Assembly: GCF_030283145.1 (NCBI RefSeq)
Contig: NZ_JASNWE010000001.1
Span: forward strand, 742,690-806,689
Direction: 5' to 3'
Length of the DNA stretch: 64,000 nucleotides
DNA from: Actinomadura xylanilytica
GTDB taxonomy: Bacteria > Actinomycetota > Actinomycetes > Streptosporangiales > Streptosporangiaceae
The translations under genes and the position numbers were made by a program. The notes under the pieces are model-generated. The model ran no database searches. It was not told where the DNA came from and worked only from the letters and a program-made list of their open reading frames with translations. How positions within the stretch are numbered: position 1 is the stretch's first letter; every line of letters starts with the position of its first letter. Shown piece after piece: positions 35,073-44,075 of this stretch.

Positions 35073-35156
35073 GGCCGGTCACCGCAGGCCGGTCACCGCA
35101 GGCCGGTCACCGCAGGGCCAGTCACCATGGGCAGATCACCGCAGGCCGGTCGCCCG
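35073..35156. repeat. Minisatellite of 14-15 bp units between convergent genes
   Basis: GGCCGGTCACCGCA is perfectly repeated three times (35073-35114), followed by two decayed copies and a partial one up to about 35156. It fills most of the 119-bp gap after nadE. Units differ in the decayed part only by point changes, so slippage is the likely origin. No spacer/repeat structure of CRISPR type is present. Confidence 0.7.
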
Positions 35157-35180
35157 TCGCGGCGCCCGGCCCGGGAGCCG

Positions 35181-37283
35181 CTACTCGCGGTGGTGGTTCT
35201 CGCCCGGCCACGAGGACGCGGGCTCGGTCGCGCTGGGGTCGATGCCCGGCACGGTCTGCTCGCACCACACGACCTTGCCCGCGGCGGTGCGGCGGGTGCC
35301 CCAGCGGTGCGCGAGCTGGCTGACCACCAGCAGCCCGCGGCCGTTCTCGTCGTCGTCGCCGGCGTGCCGCAGCCGCGGCAGCGCCGCCGACCTGTCGAGC
35401 ACCTCGCACACCAGGGTGCGCTCGTACAGCAGGCGCAGCTCGATCGGGCCGCCGGGCGCGTAGCGCTGGGCGTTGGTGATCAGCTCGGAGGCGAGCAGCT
35501 CGGTGGTGTAGGTCAGCTCGCCCAGGCCCCACCCGTCGAGGCAGGAGCGGACCAGGCCGCGGGCGCGGCGCACCGCGGCCGGGTCGACGGGCAGCGTCCA
35601 GGTCGCGCGGCGGTCCTCGGGCATCCGGCGCAGCCGGGCGATCAGCACCGCGATGTCGTCGCGGTGGTGGTCGGCGTACACCCCGGCGAGCGTCGCCTTG
35701 GCCAGGTCCTCCATCGGGCGGTGCGCGCTGCCGGGGCCGAAGATGCCGCGCAGCCGGGCCAGCCCGTCGTCGATGTCACGGCCGCGGTTCTCGACCAGGC
35801 CGTCGGTGTAGATGACGAAGACGCTGCCGTCCTCGACGGTGAACACGCGGCTCTCGATCGCGGCGCCGCCGGCCACGCCGAGCGGCGGCGCGGGCGGGAC
35901 GTCGAGGAACTCGTTGGTGCCGTCCGGGCCGACCAGCAGCGGCGGCAGGTGCCCGGCCGAGGCGATCTCGATGGTGCCGCTGGTGGCGTCGTAGACCGCG
36001 TAGACGCAGGTGGCGAAGTGCGGCTCCTGCTCGCCGAGCTCGATCATCAGCTCGTGCATGACGTGCAGCGCGTCGGCGGGCGGCAGCTCCAGGTTGGCCA
36101 GGGTGTGCAGCGCGGTGCGCAGCCGTCCCATGGTGACCGCGGCGCCCACCCCGTGCCCGGCGACGTCGCCGACGATGAGGGCGACGCGCGCGCCGGGCAG
36201 CGCGATCGACTCGTACCAGTCGCCGCCGACCTCGACCAGTTTGCTGCCGGGCAGGTAGCGGTGCCGGACCTCGACCGAGGTCGGCGCCGACAGCCGGTTC
36301 GGCAGCAGGCTGCGCTGGAGCGTCAGCGCCGTCGCGCGCTCGCGGCTGAACAGCCGGGCGTTGTCGATGACGATGGCGGCGCGGGTGGCGAACTCCATCC
36401 CGATCTCGACGTCGTAGGCGTCGAACTTGCGGAAGCCGGGCACCCGGGTGCAGGCGATGAAGCCGAGCAGGGTGTCGCGGGCGATCAGCGGCAGCAGCAC
36501 CATCGACACGTCGCCGAGCAGCTCGCTCACCGGGGTGCGGCGCCACCGCTTGGCGATGTCGCCGGCCGCGTCGGCGTCGATGTGCGGCAGGTGGACGGGC
36601 CGCGCGGTGTCGAGCACCTCCCGGTACGGGGTGCCCTCGGGGAAGACCAGCACCTCGCCCGCCGGGAACGTCGCGGTCCACATCGGATTGCCGTCGTCGG
36701 AGGTGACCGCGAGCCGGCGCAGCACCGCCGAGCCCGACTCGGCGTGCACCTCGTCGGCCGCGACCAGGCTCTCCAGCACCAGCACCGACGCGGCGGTGCA
36801 GTAGTGCGGGACGATGACGTCGACGAGGCCGCGCGCGCTCTGGTCGAGGTCGAGGGACGCGCCGAAGCGGGTGAGCGGGTCGTCCAGCAGCGCCCGCCGC
36901 ATCAGCGCCGGGTCCTGGTAGCGCTCGCTCGGTGGCAGCGCCACCCGGACGAACAGCAGCCCGGCGGCGCCCTGGCCGTCCTCGCCCAGCATCGGCTGCG
37001 CGGTAACCACGGCGTCGGCCGCCGCGCCCTCGCCGCGCAGGACGGTCAGCACCGCGGTGCGCTCCTGGCCGGAGCCGATCGCCTCCAGCAGGGCCTCCAG
37101 CTCGGCCTTGCCCTCCTCGCCCACCAGGTCTGCGGCCGGACGGCCGATCAGCTCCTTCGGGGTTCGCCCGAGCACCGCCGCCACGTTCGGCCCGCACTGG
37201 GCGATCCGCCGGGCGCCGTCGATGCCGACGAACACCGTGCGGGATGCCGAATCACTGGCGGGCGCGTCGCCTCGCGGCGCCAT
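35181..37283 (-). CDS. PAS-GAF-SpoIIE phosphatase with C-terminal HATPase domain
   Basis: A 700-residue signalling protein. Order: a PAS-like N-terminal domain (about residues 20-120, with LGRTPKELIGRPAADLVG), a GAF domain (about 140-320), a SpoIIE/PP2C phosphatase with VGGDWYE and GDVAGHGVGAA (about 345-570), then a RsbW-like HATPase domain (about 580-690) with LASELITNAQRYAPG. Such proteins regulate anti-anti-sigma factors. The fusion puts a phosphatase and an anti-sigma-like kinase on one chain, typical of actinobacterial stress modules. No sigma factor or antagonist gene lies nearby, so its partner is elsewhere. The start was set at ATG 37283; upstream GTG starts are possible. Confidence 0.9.
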   Translation of the reverse strand: MAPRGDAPASDSASRTVFVGIDGARRIAQCGPNVAAVLGRTPKELIGRPAADLVGEEGKAELEALLEAIGSGQERTAVLTVLRGEGAAADAVVTAQPMLGEDGQGAAGLLFVRVALPPSERYQDPALMRRALLDDPLTRFGASLDLDQSARGLVDVIVPHYCTAASVLVLESLVAADEVHAESGSAVLRRLAVTSDDGNPMWTATFPAGEVLVFPEGTPYREVLDTARPVHLPHIDADAAGDIAKRWRRTPVSELLGDVSMVLLPLIARDTLLGFIACTRVPGFRKFDAYDVEIGMEFATRAAIVIDNARLFSRERATALTLQRSLLPNRLSAPTSVEVRHRYLPGSKLVEVGGDWYESIALPGARVALIVGDVAGHGVGAAVTMGRLRTALHTLANLELPPADALHVMHELMIELGEQEPHFATCVYAVYDATSGTIEIASAGHLPPLLVGPDGTNEFLDVPPAPPLGVAGGAAIESRVFTVEDGSVFVIYTDGLVENRGRDIDDGLARLRGIFGPGSAHRPMEDLAKATLAGVYADHHRDDIAVLIARLRRMPEDRRATWTLPVDPAAVRRARGLVRSCLDGWGLGELTYTTELLASELITNAQRYAPGGPIELRLLYERTLVCEVLDRSAALPRLRHAGDDDENGRGLLVVSQLAHRWGTRRTAAGKVVWCEQTVPGIDPSATEPASSWPGENHHRE

Positions 37284-37406
37284 CACGGATCTCACCTGAC
37301 GCGCTCCAGACAGCCGGTTTTACCACTCCCGAGCGCCAGTATGGTGCATGACGCGTGATCAGGGGAGAAGATCACGTTTACCACCCGGAAAACAGTGGCC
37401 GGAGGA

Positions 37407-38009
37407 TCACTCCGCGTCCACCCCGATGCCTCTCATCAGGGTGTTGACGACCGCCTCGGGGAAGCCCTGGGGCAGCCCCTCCTGCGGCGTCCGGATGGTG
37501 AGCGGGCCGACCAGCAGCGCGACCACGACCTCGAGGTCGAGGCCCGCCCGCAGCTCACCGGTCGCCATCCCGCGCCGCAGCACCCGCCGGATGACCTCGC
37601 GGCGGGGCTCGATCACGTCCTGCCGGTAGCGGGCGTACAGCTCGGGGTGCTTCTCGGCGCTGCCGACCACGTTCCAGAAGCACTTTCCGTGCTTGCGGCG
37701 GCGCTCGGCGACGAGGGCGCGCGCGAGGGCGGTCAGGTCCTCGTGCACCGAGATCCCGGCCGGCTCGGGCAGCGGCGCCTTGGCCTGGCCGAGCGCGTCC
37801 ACGATCAGCGCCTCCTTGTTGGGCCAGCGCCGGTAGATCGTGGTCTTGCCGACGCCGGCCCGCGCCGCCACCGCCTCGATCGAGACGCCCGCCACGCCGC
37901 CCTCGGCGGCCAGCAGGTCCAGCGTCGCCTCGGTTATCGCCTTCTCGGCGCGCTCGCTGCGCGGCCGGCCGGGGGCCCGTGCCGCCGCGCGGTCTGTCGT
38001 CTCAGGCAT
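37407..38009 (-). CDS. TetR family regulator of the DHA2 exporter
   Basis: A 200-residue TetR-type repressor. The DNA-binding region runs from RSERAEKAITEATLDLLAAE to VGKTTIYRRWPNKE (about residues 17-68). The C-terminal domain belongs to the TetR_C_11-like type and ends with GPLTIRTPQEGLPQGF. The start overlaps the end of the MFS gene by eight bases or more, so the two are translationally coupled, with the exporter translated first. This means the repressor is expressed with the pump it presumably controls. A likely operator is the CGATACG/CGTTTCG dyad about 60 bp upstream of the exporter start. Confidence 0.89.
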   Translation of the reverse strand: MPETTDRAAARAPGRPRSERAEKAITEATLDLLAAEGGVAGVSIEAVAARAGVGKTTIYRRWPNKEALIVDALGQAKAPLPEPAGISVHEDLTALARALVAERRRKHGKCFWNVVGSAEKHPELYARYRQDVIEPRREVIRRVLRRGMATGELRAGLDLEVVVALLVGPLTIRTPQEGLPQGFPEAVVNTLMRGIGVDAE

Positions 38010-39600
38010 CACCGGTCACGCTCTCATACCTGGACCCCTCCCGCCCCGGCACGACCGGGACCGGGACTGCCGCGTCGCCGGGGCCGGGGCCCGCGCCACG
38101 GCCGGGCATCCACCTCAGCACGACCATCGCACCGAGGAAGGCGATGACGGCCCCGGCGAGCGCCGCGGCGTGCATGGCGTGCACGAACGCGGCGTTGGCG
38201 GGGTCGATCAGGCTCTGCCCGGCGGCGCCCATCCGTCCGGCCACCGCGTGCGCTCCCCCGATCGACTCGCCGGCCGCCTCGCGGGCGCCGGGCGGCAGCG
38301 CGGCCAGCCGGCCGGACAGGTCGTCGCGGTACACCGAGGCGACCACCGAGCCGAGCACGGCCACGCCGAGCGCCACCGCGACCTGCCGCGCGGTGTTGTT
38401 GATCGCCGATCCGGCGCCGGCCTTCTCGCGGGGCAGCGCCGACATGACCGACTCGGTCGCGGGCGGCATCACGTTGGCCATGCCCGCGCCCTGGACGAAG
38501 AAGACCACGCCGAGCACCCAGAGCGGGGTGCCGGTACCGATGAGCTGGTAGCCCGCCAGGGCGCCGGTGACCAGCAGCAGCCCGCCCGTGCAGACCGCCT
38601 TGGCGCCGAACCGCCGCACCATCGCGGCGCTGGACGGGGAGAAGACGAGTTGGGCCGCGGCGAACGGCAGCACCATCGCGCCGGACTGCAACGGGCTGAG
38701 CCCACGCACCGACTGCATGTAGAAGTTGGAGAAGAAGAACACCCCGGACGCGGCGAAGAAGCACAGCGCGATGGACGCGACAGCGGCCGACATCCGCGGG
38801 TCCTTGAACAGCCTGACGTCGAAGGCCGGCTGCTCGGCGCGGGCCTCGAACCAGACGAACAGCGCGAGCAGCGCCACGCCGCCGAGGATCGGGCCGAGCA
38901 CGGCGGGCTCCAGCCAGGCGCCGCTCTCGCCGCCCTGGATGATCCCGTACGACAGCACGACCAGCCCGGCGATGGACAGCAGCACGCCGGCCGGGTCCAG
39001 CCGGCCGGGGCTCGGGTTGCGCGACTCGGGCACCAGGAACGCGGTCAGCAGCACCCCCGCGGCGATCACCGGGACGTTGATCAGGAAGACCGAGCCCCAC
39101 CAGAAGTGCGCGAGCAGCAGTCCGCCGGTCATCGGCCCGATCGCCACGCCCAGCCCGACCGCGCCGGCCCACAGCCCGATCGCGCGGGCACGCTCGTCCG
39201 GCTCGAACACGTTGGTAATGATCGACAGCGTCTGCGGCATGACCGCGGCGCCGCCGAGGCCCATCAGCGCGCGGGCCCAGATGAGCTGCCCGGGGCTCTG
39301 CGCGTACGCCGACAGCAGCGAGGCGATCGCGAAGACCGCCATGCCGCCGATGAGCACCCGCTTGCGCCCGACGCGGTCGCCGACGACCCCGAAGGTGAAC
39401 AGCAGGCCGGCGAAGACCAGCGTGTAGGAGTTGATCGACCACTCCAGCTGGCTCTGCGAGGCGCCCAGGCCCTGGTCGGGGTCGGAGATGGTCTTGAGGG
39501 CGACGTTCAGGATGGTGTTGTCGAGCACCACCACCAGCAGGCTGACGGTCAGCACGCCGAGGATGTACCAGCGTCGCCGCCGGATGGTCTGGACGTCCAC
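38002..39600 (-). CDS. DHA2-type 14-segment MFS multidrug exporter
   Basis: A 532-residue MFS protein of the EmrB/QacA DHA2 group, which expels hydrophobic drugs or metabolites with proton exchange. Fourteen membrane segments are predicted. The first helix has the DHA2 LDNTILNVAL segment, the loop between helices 2 and 3 has GDRVGRKRVL, and motif C is seen as GPMTGGLL. The GTG at 39600 follows GGAGGAG nine bases upstream; the frame extends further but overlaps the panB promoter zone. It shares the 250-bp divergent region with panB. The coupled tetR gene follows. Confidence 0.9.
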   Translation of the reverse strand: MDVQTIRRRRWYILGVLTVSLLVVVLDNTILNVALKTISDPDQGLGASQSQLEWSINSYTLVFAGLLFTFGVVGDRVGRKRVLIGGMAVFAIASLLSAYAQSPGQLIWARALMGLGGAAVMPQTLSIITNVFEPDERARAIGLWAGAVGLGVAIGPMTGGLLLAHFWWGSVFLINVPVIAAGVLLTAFLVPESRNPSPGRLDPAGVLLSIAGLVVLSYGIIQGGESGAWLEPAVLGPILGGVALLALFVWFEARAEQPAFDVRLFKDPRMSAAVASIALCFFAASGVFFFSNFYMQSVRGLSPLQSGAMVLPFAAAQLVFSPSSAAMVRRFGAKAVCTGGLLLVTGALAGYQLIGTGTPLWVLGVVFFVQGAGMANVMPPATESVMSALPREKAGAGSAINNTARQVAVALGVAVLGSVVASVYRDDLSGRLAALPPGAREAAGESIGGAHAVAGRMGAAGQSLIDPANAAFVHAMHAAALAGAVIAFLGAMVVLRWMPGRGAGPGPGDAAVPVPVVPGREGSRYESVTGDA

Positions 39601-39659
39601 GAGAGAGTGCTCCTCCGGACGGGGCGGCGGCGCCGGGCCGCGCACCGCGCGCCGCGATT

Positions 39660-39677
39660 CGATACGGGTTCGTTTCG
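39660..39677. promoter_or_regulatory. TetR-like operator upstream of the DHA2 exporter
   Basis: CGATACG (39660-39666), four bases, CGTTTCG (39671-39677) is a near-perfect inverted repeat, six of seven positions pairing. The same two arms recur at 39702-39708 and 39718-39724 with a nine-base spacer. Both lie upstream of the exporter and panB starts. The compact first copy has the geometry of a TetR site. Confidence 0.5.
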
Positions 39678-39850
39678 CAATGAGGGTACGCACTCGGGCA
39701 TCGATACGCAACGGCATCGTTTCGTAATCGGAAATGTGTCGGATGTGACCGAGATCAGGAATGTAAGGGGGTACCCGAATCGTTCCTTGAATGGCACCAT
39801 CGATCCCGTCCGGGTACGCCACCGTGGCGCCTCGAGACCGGAGGTACTCC

Positions 39851-40750
39851 ATGTCTTCTGCTTCTGCTGCGTCCGCAGCCTGGCCGGGGGACGCCCCCCG
39901 GCCCACCGCCGAGCAGCCGACCGCACAGCCGACCGCGCTCTACGGCGGCAAGGGCGGGCGGCGGGTCACCGTACGCGACATCGCGGCCGCCAAGGAGCGG
40001 CACGAGAAGTGGCCCATGCTCACCGCCTACGACGCGCTCACCGCGCGGATCTTCGACGAGGCCGGCATCCCGGTGCTGCTCGTCGGCGACTCCGCCGCGA
40101 TGGTCGTCTACGGCTACGACTCCACCATCCCCGTCACGGTGGACGACCTGATCCCGCTCACCGCGGCCGTGGTCCGCGGCTCCAAGCGCGCGATGGTCGT
40201 GGCCGACCTCCCCTTCGGGTCGTACCAGACCGGCGTCCCCGAGGCGCTCGCCGCCGCCACCCGGTTCCTCAAGGAGACCGGCGCGCACGCGATCAAGCTG
40301 GAGGGCGGCCGGCGGATCCTGCCGCAGGTCGAGGCGATGGTCGCCGCCGGCATCCCGGTGATGGGCCACCTCGGCCTCACCCCGCAGTCGGTGAACGCCT
40401 TCGGCGGCTACCGGGTGCAGGGGCGCGGCGAGTCGGGCCACGACCTGGTCACCGACGCCAAGGCCCTCGAGGCCGCCGGCGCGTTCTCGGTGGTGCTGGA
40501 GTGCGTCCCGGAGGACCTGGCCGGACGCGTCACCTCGTCCCTGGCCATCCCCACCATCGGCATCGGCGGCGGCAACCGGACCGACGCGCAGGTGCTGGTC
40601 TGGCAGGACATGGCCGGGCTCACCCCGCACACCGCCAAGTTCGTCAAGAAGTACGCCGACCTCGGGGCCGCGCTCGGCGAGGCCGCGCGCGCGTACGCCG
40701 ACGAGGTCGTCAGCGGCGCCTACCCCGCCGCCGAGCACACCTACCACTGA
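39851..40750 (+). CDS. panB: 3-methyl-2-oxobutanoate hydroxymethyltransferase
   Basis: PanB adds a hydroxymethyl group from 5,10-methylene-tetrahydrofolate to 2-ketoisovalerate, the first committed step of pantothenate and coenzyme A synthesis. The 299-residue protein is a TIM-barrel; landmarks are [24 protein letters not shown] (magnesium site), ADLPFGSYQ and the KLEGG catalytic segment, followed by PTIGIGGG. The ATG at 39851 follows GGAGG. The first 35 residues are a variable Pro/Ala/Thr-rich extension. panB closes the conserved lip/gln block as in M. tuberculosis. Confidence 0.95.
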   Translation: MSSASAASAAWPGDAPRPTAEQPTAQPTALYGGKGGRRVTVRDIAAAKERHEKWPMLTAYDALTARIFDEAGIPVLLVGDSAAMVVYGYDSTIPVTVDDLIPLTAAVVRGSKRAMVVADLPFGSYQTGVPEALAAATRFLKETGAHAIKLEGGRRILPQVEAMVAAGIPVMGHLGLTPQSVNAFGGYRVQGRGESGHDLVTDAKALEAAGAFSVVLECVPEDLAGRVTSSLAIPTIGIGGGNRTDAQVLVWQDMAGLTPHTAKFVKKYADLGAALGEAARAYADEVVSGAYPAAEHTYH

Positions 40751-40825
40751 CAGCGGCTCGCCGCCGCCCGCCCGCGTCGCGGGTGGACGGCGGCGGCATG
40801 TCAGGGGCGGGGCCCGCTCCGGGGA

Positions 40826-41557
40826 TCAGGGCGCGTCGGGGTTCGAGCGGGACGGCTCCGCCCGTCCCTCGTGGACGTCGCCCCCGTTGCGCGGAGGGGG
40901 CACCGGCGCCCGCCGGGGATCGCCCGAGATCTCGTCGCGGAGCGTGTCGACGGCCGCGCTCAGCACGTCCGGCCCCGCCACGTTCATCAGCAGCAGCCCG
41001 AGGTTGAGCGCCATCTGCCCGTCGGTCATCTCGCTGCCCGCCAGGGCGTCGACGGCGGTCCGCAGGTCGGCCTGGTCCTCGGCCGAGACGTTCTGGAGCA
41101 GCCCGAGGCAGTAGGCGGGCAGCGCGAGCTTGGCCCGGGCGAACGACACCCCGCGCATGATCTCGCCCGCCTCGTGCGCGCGGGTCTTGGCCTGCATCCG
41201 GTCCACCCCGCGGTCGGCGGCGGCCAGCAGCGAGGTGAGCAGGGTGCTCGGGCCGACCGCGACGTCCTCGTCGCCGACCCGCACGGTGAACACCGCGCTG
41301 CGGAACACCATCATCGAGCCGAGGCTGGCGACCAGTACCTGGGTGGCCCCGACGACGTGCGCCGACTGCACCCCGAACCGCCAGTCGAAGGTGTGCAGCA
41401 GGAGCAGCGAGCCGGCCCCGGCGCCGCCGTTGATCAGCACGTACGCCCAGGTGCTGGGCACCCGCAGCAGCGTGGCCGGACGGTCCCGGTACCGGGAGAT
41501 GAGCTCGGCGACCCCGACCAGGCAGCTCAGCGAGACCGCGACGAGGTACCCGATCAC
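40826..41557 (-). CDS. Hypothetical membrane protein
   Basis: A 243-residue protein with three hydrophobic segments (about residues 4-20, 36-55 and 69-88) followed by a soluble C-terminal domain and a proline/charged tail (residues 215-243). The segment GSMMVFRSAVFTVRVGDEDVAVGP follows the third helix. The family is not recognised. It begins 14 bp after a small winged-helix-like gene on the same strand, so the two probably form an operon. Membrane anchoring with a cytoplasmic domain is inferred; function is not proposed. Confidence 0.62.
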   Translation of the reverse strand: MIGYLVAVSLSCLVGVAELISRYRDRPATLLRVPSTWAYVLINGGAGAGSLLLLHTFDWRFGVQSAHVVGATQVLVASLGSMMVFRSAVFTVRVGDEDVAVGPSTLLTSLLAAADRGVDRMQAKTRAHEAGEIMRGVSFARAKLALPAYCLGLLQNVSAEDQADLRTAVDALAGSEMTDGQMALNLGLLLMNVAGPDVLSAAVDTLRDEISGDPRRAPVPPPRNGGDVHEGRAEPSRSNPDAP

Positions 41558-41570
41558 GCCCGGCGTCCGC

Positions 41571-41933
41571 TCATGCGGCGGGCCCGGCGCCGCCCGTCAG
41601 CCTGACCACCTCGTCGAGCTCGTGCTCGACCGAGACCAGCCCCCGGTCGCGCAGCGTCTCGACCGCGTCGGCGACCACCAGCAGCCCGAGCCGGGTGGCG
41701 CGGTGGATCTGCTCCAGCGTCAGCGGCCCGCGCGCGGCGTTCAGCCGGTCGAGCACCCGGCGGCACGCGTCGTCGGAGTCGAGGTCGTCGCCGCGGCCCG
41801 GCGGGTGCCCCGGCGCGGCCGGGGGCGGGGACGCGAAGGGGGCCGCCATGCGGGGGGCGGTCGCGCCGCCGCGTCCCGACGGGGACAGGAACGTGCTCCA
41901 CGGGTCGGCCGACCGGTTCTGCCTCATCTTCAC
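41571..41933 (-). CDS. Hypothetical protein with winged-helix-like domain
   Basis: A 120-residue protein. The first 50 residues are a proline/glycine-rich disordered stretch. Residues 57-112 fold like a winged helix: RVLDRLNAARGPLTLEQIHRATRLG gives the first helices, LLVVADAVETLRDRG the recognition helix, and VEHELDEVVRLT the wing. It could be a small DNA-binding or protein-interaction module. It precedes the membrane protein gene by 13 bp. Two candidate starts exist (GTG at 41933, ATG at 41927). No family name is recognised. Confidence 0.55.
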   Translation of the reverse strand: MKMRQNRSADPWSTFLSPSGRGGATAPRMAAPFASPPPAAPGHPPGRGDDLDSDDACRRVLDRLNAARGPLTLEQIHRATRLGLLVVADAVETLRDRGLVSVEHELDEVVRLTGGAGPAA

Positions 41934-42103
41934 CTGCCATGTCGCCTACGAATCGTATGACGCCGCGAGGCCGGCGCGAAGGCCCGGCCGCAAGAATCCC
42001 GGGGACGGCCGGCGGCGGCGTGCGCCGCGGCCGGACCTCTTCGCTTCTCCCCTGCACCGACATCTGCACTTGGACGCGCGCGGGACGGCTCCCGCTCCGG
42101 CCA

Positions 42104-43192
42104 TTATTCCCCGAACTCGCGCGATTCGCCGGATTCGGTGGTCAGCGGGTCGGGCCCGTCCCGGCGGGCGATCGGCGAGGAGCGCGCCACGATGAGGCGG
42201 TCGCCGGTCCGGAGCTCGGCGCAGGCGGAGTCGTCGTAGGGGAGGGTGCGGCCGTCGCGGACCAGCGCGAGCGCGGGCTGCCGGGTCGCCCCGATCGGCC
42301 CGCCGACCTCGCCGGGCAGGATGTCGCGCTCGACCAGGTCGAGGCCGCTGCCCTGGTCGAGCAGGTCCTCGATGACCTGGCTGATGTGCGGCTGGCTGGT
42401 GGACACCCCGAGCAGCCGGCCGGCGGCCTCCGAGGAGGTCACCACGTGGTCGGCGCCGCTCTGCCGCAGCAGCGGCACGTTCTCCGACTCGCGCACCGAC
42501 GCCTGGATGCCCGCCCGCGGGTTCAGCTGCCGCGCGGTGAGGGTGATCAGCACCGCGGTGTCGTCCCGGTTGCTCGCCACCACGATCTCGCGGGCCCGCT
42601 GCACCGCGGCCTGCTTCAGCACCGCGCTGCGGGTGGCGTCGCCGACGATGCCGACGAACCCGGCCTCGGCGGCGTCGGCGACGGCGCGCGGGTCGGGGTC
42701 GACGACCACGATCGACTCGCGCTCGACGCCGGTGCTCAGCAGCGTCTTGATGGCGCTGCGGCCCTTCGTGCCGTAGCCGGCCACCACGATGTGGTCGCGC
42801 ACCCTGGTCCTCCAACGGGACTTGCGCCAGTCGTCACGGGTGCGCTCGGCCAGCACTTCCAGCGTCGTGCCGACCAGGACGATGAGGAACAGCACCCGGA
42901 CCGGCGTGATGAACACGGTGTTGACCAGCCGCGCGCTCGCGCTGACCGGCGTGATGTCGCCGTAGCCGGTCGTCGAGACGCTCACGGTGGCGTAGTAGAA
43001 GCAGTCGAGCAGCGACAGCGTCCCGCCCGCGGTGTCGCGGTAGCCGTCGCGGTCGAGGTAGACGGCGGCGACCACGGCGATCAGGAGCACCAGCGCGACG
43101 CCGACCCGCCTGAGCACCGCCCGCATCGGCCCCCTGCGGGTGGACGGAAGCAGGACCCTCGGCCGACCGGTGGCCGGCCCCTCCTCGATCAC
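42104..43192 (-). CDS. Potassium channel family protein with RCK/TrkA domains
   Basis: A 362-residue two-helix K+ channel. The first membrane segment is at about residues 26-46, the pore helix and filter at STTGYGDIT (about residues 72-80) and the second membrane segment at about 90-112. A cytosolic RCK domain follows with a nucleotide-binding GYGTKGRSA (about residues 138-146), then a TrkA-C-like region with SSEAAGRLLGVS. The filter GYG signature means potassium selectivity. The GTG at 43192 is used; an ATG at 43126 with AGGGGG upstream is a strong alternative start. It stands alone on the minus strand. Confidence 0.9.
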   Translation of the reverse strand: MIEEGPATGRPRVLLPSTRRGPMRAVLRRVGVALVLLIAVVAAVYLDRDGYRDTAGGTLSLLDCFYYATVSVSTTGYGDITPVSASARLVNTVFITPVRVLFLIVLVGTTLEVLAERTRDDWRKSRWRTRVRDHIVVAGYGTKGRSAIKTLLSTGVERESIVVVDPDPRAVADAAEAGFVGIVGDATRSAVLKQAAVQRAREIVVASNRDDTAVLITLTARQLNPRAGIQASVRESENVPLLRQSGADHVVTSSEAAGRLLGVSTSQPHISQVIEDLLDQGSGLDLVERDILPGEVGGPIGATRQPALALVRDGRTLPYDDSACAELRTGDRLIVARSSPIARRDGPDPLTTESGESREFGE

Positions 43193-43292
43193 GGTCAGCC
43201 ACCGTACCAGCGGCCGACCGGGGACGGCCGGACGCGCCGCCCGGCGCCCGTCCGCGGCCGGCCGCCCGGCGAGACGCGCCGGGCGGGGAGGC

Positions 43293-43985
43293 TCAGACGT
43301 CGGTGATGCGGAGGCCGGCGTGGGCCTTGTAGCGGCGGTTCATCGAGATCAGGTTGGCGGTGAACGCCTCGACCTGGTGGGCGTTGTGCAGCTTGCCCCC
43401 GTAGACGCCGCGCATCCCGGGGATGCGGCCGGCCAGCGCCTGCACCAGGTCGGTGGCCTCGCGGTCGTCGCCGAGCACCAGGACGTCGAGCGCCATCTCG
43501 TCCACCCCGGGGTCGAGCAGCAGCTTGGCCGACACGTGGTGGAACGCGGCGACCACCCGGCTGCCGGGGAGCACGGCGGCGGCCTGCTGGGCGGCGCTGC
43601 CCTCCTCGACCGGGAGCGCGAAGGCGCCCTTGCCCTTCTCGAAACCGAGCGGGTTCACGCAGTCGACCACGATCTTGCCGGTGAGCTCGGCGCGCAGCGA
43701 CTCCAGGGTGGCCTTGTGCCCGTCCCACGGCACCGCGACGACCACCACGTCGGACTCGCCCGCCGCCACCGTGTTCTCGGCGCCGCGCACCGGGAGGCCG
43801 GCGCCGAGGTCGTCCGCCGCCTGCTGGGCGCGCTCGGCCTTGCGCGAGCCGATGGTCACCTGGTGCCCGGCGAGCGCGAACCGCCGCGCCAGGCCCTTGC
43901 CCTGGTCGCCGGTGCCGCCCAGGATGCCGATCTTCAAGCCGGCCGCGTCGGGCAGGTCGTGCGGGGTCTTCTGCTGCTCAGTCAT
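43293..43985 (-). CDS. npdG: NADPH-dependent F420 oxidoreductase
   Basis: This 230-residue protein matches NADPH:coenzyme F420 oxidoreductase, which passes hydride between NADPH and F420. The N-terminal Rossmann motif is GILGGTGDQGKGLARRF (about residues 19-35), with IGSRKAERAQ after it for NADP binding. The core VVDCVNPLGFEKGKG and the histidine-rich AAFHHVSAKLL are family landmarks. The ATG at 43985 is chosen; the longer frame is a shadow of the opposite gene. F420 chemistry fits the LLM-class F420-dependent oxidoreductase at the right end of the window. Confidence 0.92.
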   Translation of the reverse strand: MTEQQKTPHDLPDAAGLKIGILGGTGDQGKGLARRFALAGHQVTIGSRKAERAQQAADDLGAGLPVRGAENTVAAGESDVVVVAVPWDGHKATLESLRAELTGKIVVDCVNPLGFEKGKGAFALPVEEGSAAQQAAAVLPGSRVVAAFHHVSAKLLLDPGVDEMALDVLVLGDDREATDLVQALAGRIPGMRGVYGGKLHNAHQVEAFTANLISMNRRYKAHAGLRITDV

Positions 43986-44075
43986 GCCGCCGAGTCTGCC
44001 AGGTGGCCCGGCGGCGGGACCGGACCGGCCTCGGCATCGGCGAAACCGCGTGCGCGGGCGGTCCGGTGCGGCACC

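Noticed and set aside
35073..35156. Possible CRISPR array
   Set aside because: Units are head-to-tail with no spacer, and no cas gene is present.
33339..37358. A 1339-codon open frame on the plus strand
   Set aside because: It is the shadow of nadE in another frame and then of the SpoIIE gene on the opposite strand; composition is Arg/Gly/Ala repeats with no domain.
37840..41007. A 1055-codon plus-strand frame
   Set aside because: It overlaps the exporter, tetR and panB in wrong frames. High GC keeps stop codons rare here.
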